DNA of 5,501 bases from Verrucomicrobiales bacterium (GTDB lineage Bacteria; Verrucomicrobiota; Verrucomicrobiia; Verrucomicrobiales; DEV007), in the NCBI GenBank assembly GCA_023253615.1, contig JALRFZ010000792.1, positions 1 through 5,501 of the forward strand, written 5' to 3'. Each line of letters opens with the position of its first letter. Within the stretch, counting starts at the first letter, position 1. Below, piece by piece: positions 4,578 through 5,501 of this stretch. The position numbers and the translations under genes were made by a program. The notes below the pieces were generated by a model, which saw only the letters and a program-made list of their open reading frames with translations, was not told the origin of the DNA and searched no databases.

Positions 4578-5501
4578 ATGGGATCCACCTTTGGTCATCT
4601 TTTCCGCCTTTCCACCTTCGGGGAATCCCACGGAGGTGGGGTCGGTGTCGTCGTCGATGGTTGTCCGCCCCTGATCCCGCTGACCGAGGCCGACATCCAG
4701 GTCGATCTCGATCGCCGCCGCCCCGGCCAGAGCGAGGTGACGACGCCGCGCAACGAGGCGGACGAGGCCGAGATCCTCTCCGGCACTTTCGAGGGGCTGA
4801 CCCTCGGGTCTCCCATCGCCGTGCTCGTGCGGAACAAGGATCACCGTCCCGAGGCCTATTCGGAAATGGCGGAAAAATTCCGTCCCTCCCACGCCGATTA
4901 TACCTACCAGGCCAAATACGGCATCCGCAATTGGCAGGGCGGGGGGCGTTCGAGCGCCCGCGAGACGATCGGCCGCGTCGCCGCCGCCGCGATCGCGAAG
5001 AAGGTGATCGCCGCGCAGTTCGCTCCGGATCTCGAGATCCTGCCGTATGTCGAATCGATCGGCACTCTCAAGGCGGAGGTCGATACCGCCACGGTGACGC
5101 GGGAAATGATCGAGTCGAACATCGTCCGCACGGGCGATCCGGACTCGGTCGAGCCGATGATCGATCTGATCAAGAAAGTCCGCGGCGAGGGAAATTCCGT
5201 GGGCGGCGTCGTCGCCTGCGTCATCCGCAACGTCCCGGTCGGGCTGGGCATGCCCGTCTTCGACCGTCTCGAGGCCGATCTCGCCAAAGCCATGCTGAGC
5301 CTGCCGGCGACGAAAGGTTTCGAGATCGGCTCTGGTTTCGCCGGTACGCGGATGACCGGGCGCGAGCACAACGACGCCTTCCGCATGCAGGAAGGCCGCG
5401 TCCGCACCGTGACGAACCGCTCCGGCGGCGTGCAGGGCGGGATCAGCAACGGCGAGGATCTCTTCTTCCGCGTCGCCTTCAAGCCCACCGCCACGATCAT
5501 G
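4578..5501 (+). CDS. aroC: Chorismate synthase AroC, C-terminus beyond the window
   Basis: AroC makes chorismate from 5-enolpyruvylshikimate-3-phosphate with reduced FMN, the last shikimate-pathway step toward aromatic amino acids and folate. Exactly 308 codons are visible; the usual length is about 360, so some 50-60 residues are missing at the window edge. Landmarks are [17 protein letters not shown] (14-30) with His18, [17 protein letters not shown] (46-62), [14 protein letters not shown] (102-115) with His105, and [10 protein letters not shown] (121-130). Both histidines correspond to the active-site pair of the family. [18 protein letters not shown] (222-239) and [22 protein letters not shown] (283-304) follow. 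The E. coli protein has GLGEPVFDRL where this one has Met225. The frame is intact throughout. It lies 81 bases after smpB; a weak own promoter (TTGACT at 4539) is possible. Confidence 0.97.
   Translation, partial: MGSTFGHLFRLSTFGESHGGGVGVVVDGCPPLIPLTEADIQVDLDRRRPGQSEVTTPRNEADEAEILSGTFEGLTLGSPIAVLVRNKDHRPEAYSEMAEKFRPSHADYTYQAKYGIRNWQGGGRSSARETIGRVAAAAIAKKVIAAQFAPDLEILPYVESIGTLKAEVDTATVTREMIESNIVRTGDPDSVEPMIDLIKKVRGEGNSVGGVVACVIRNVPVGLGMPVFDRLEADLAKAMLSLPATKGFEIGSGFAGTRMTGREHNDAFRMQEGRVRTVTNRSGGVQGGISNGEDLFFRVAFKPTATIM

Noticed and set aside
3840..5369. A 509-codon open frame on the minus strand
   Set aside because: It is antisense to smpB and aroC, both of which have unmistakable family motifs; it is a high-G+C shadow.
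1..5501. CRISPR array, transposon, prophage or defence system
   Set aside because: No regularly spaced repeats, terminal inverted repeats, transposase, integrase or known defence-protein motifs were found on either strand.

Overview
The window is a G+C-rich bacterial chromosome segment (about 293-5501) joined abruptly to a short A+T-rich segment (1 to about 292). By hand count, bases 1-292 are about 28% G+C and the next 120 bases about 69%. At the border, an open frame that starts as FabD (malonyl-CoA:ACP transacylase) runs in frame into an unrelated acidic protein tail. The simplest reading is a chimeric contig end; a real recombination event is the alternative. The G+C-rich part looks like Verrucomicrobiota or a relative: it has a secreted DUF1080 protein, few Shine-Dalgarno sequences, a high-GC housekeeping gene set and a tRNA gene without encoded CCA. 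That assignment is a moderate inference, not proof.

Layout. Bases 1-292 (minus strand) hold the end of one unknown gene and the start of a small membrane-protein gene, joined by an ATGA overlap. Bases 293-2595 (minus strand) hold a likely operon, read right to left: a MerR-like regulator candidate, a UbiA-family membrane prenyltransferase, a GNAT acetyltransferase of ElaA/YjcF type, and fabD, which is cut at its catalytic serine. Bases 2699-2809 hold a tRNA-Gln(TTG) gene with its own intrinsic terminator, also on the minus strand. The gap at 2810-2971 is divergent, with a promoter candidate in each direction. Bases 2972-3676 (plus strand) encode a secreted DUF1080 protein. Bases 3677-4046 have no convincing protein gene but are rich in structure: a weak terminator, a possible small transcript, a very strong 12-bp terminator hairpin, and a second hairpin whose loop repeats the GGAGGAGGG next to the terminator. 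Bases 4047-5501 (plus strand) hold smpB (trans-translation) and aroC (chorismate synthase), the latter running off the window.

How the genes relate. FabD feeds fatty-acid synthesis and UbiA enzymes modify lipids or quinones with prenyl groups, so the minus-strand operon has a loose lipid theme, but I see no proven pathway. smpB and aroC are housekeeping genes. No known defence, CRISPR, phage or transposon system is visible. The points most worth a second look are the junction inside fabD, the structured gap upstream of smpB, the UbiA protein lacking its second Asp-rich motif, and the MerR-like protein with an unfamiliar C-terminal half.
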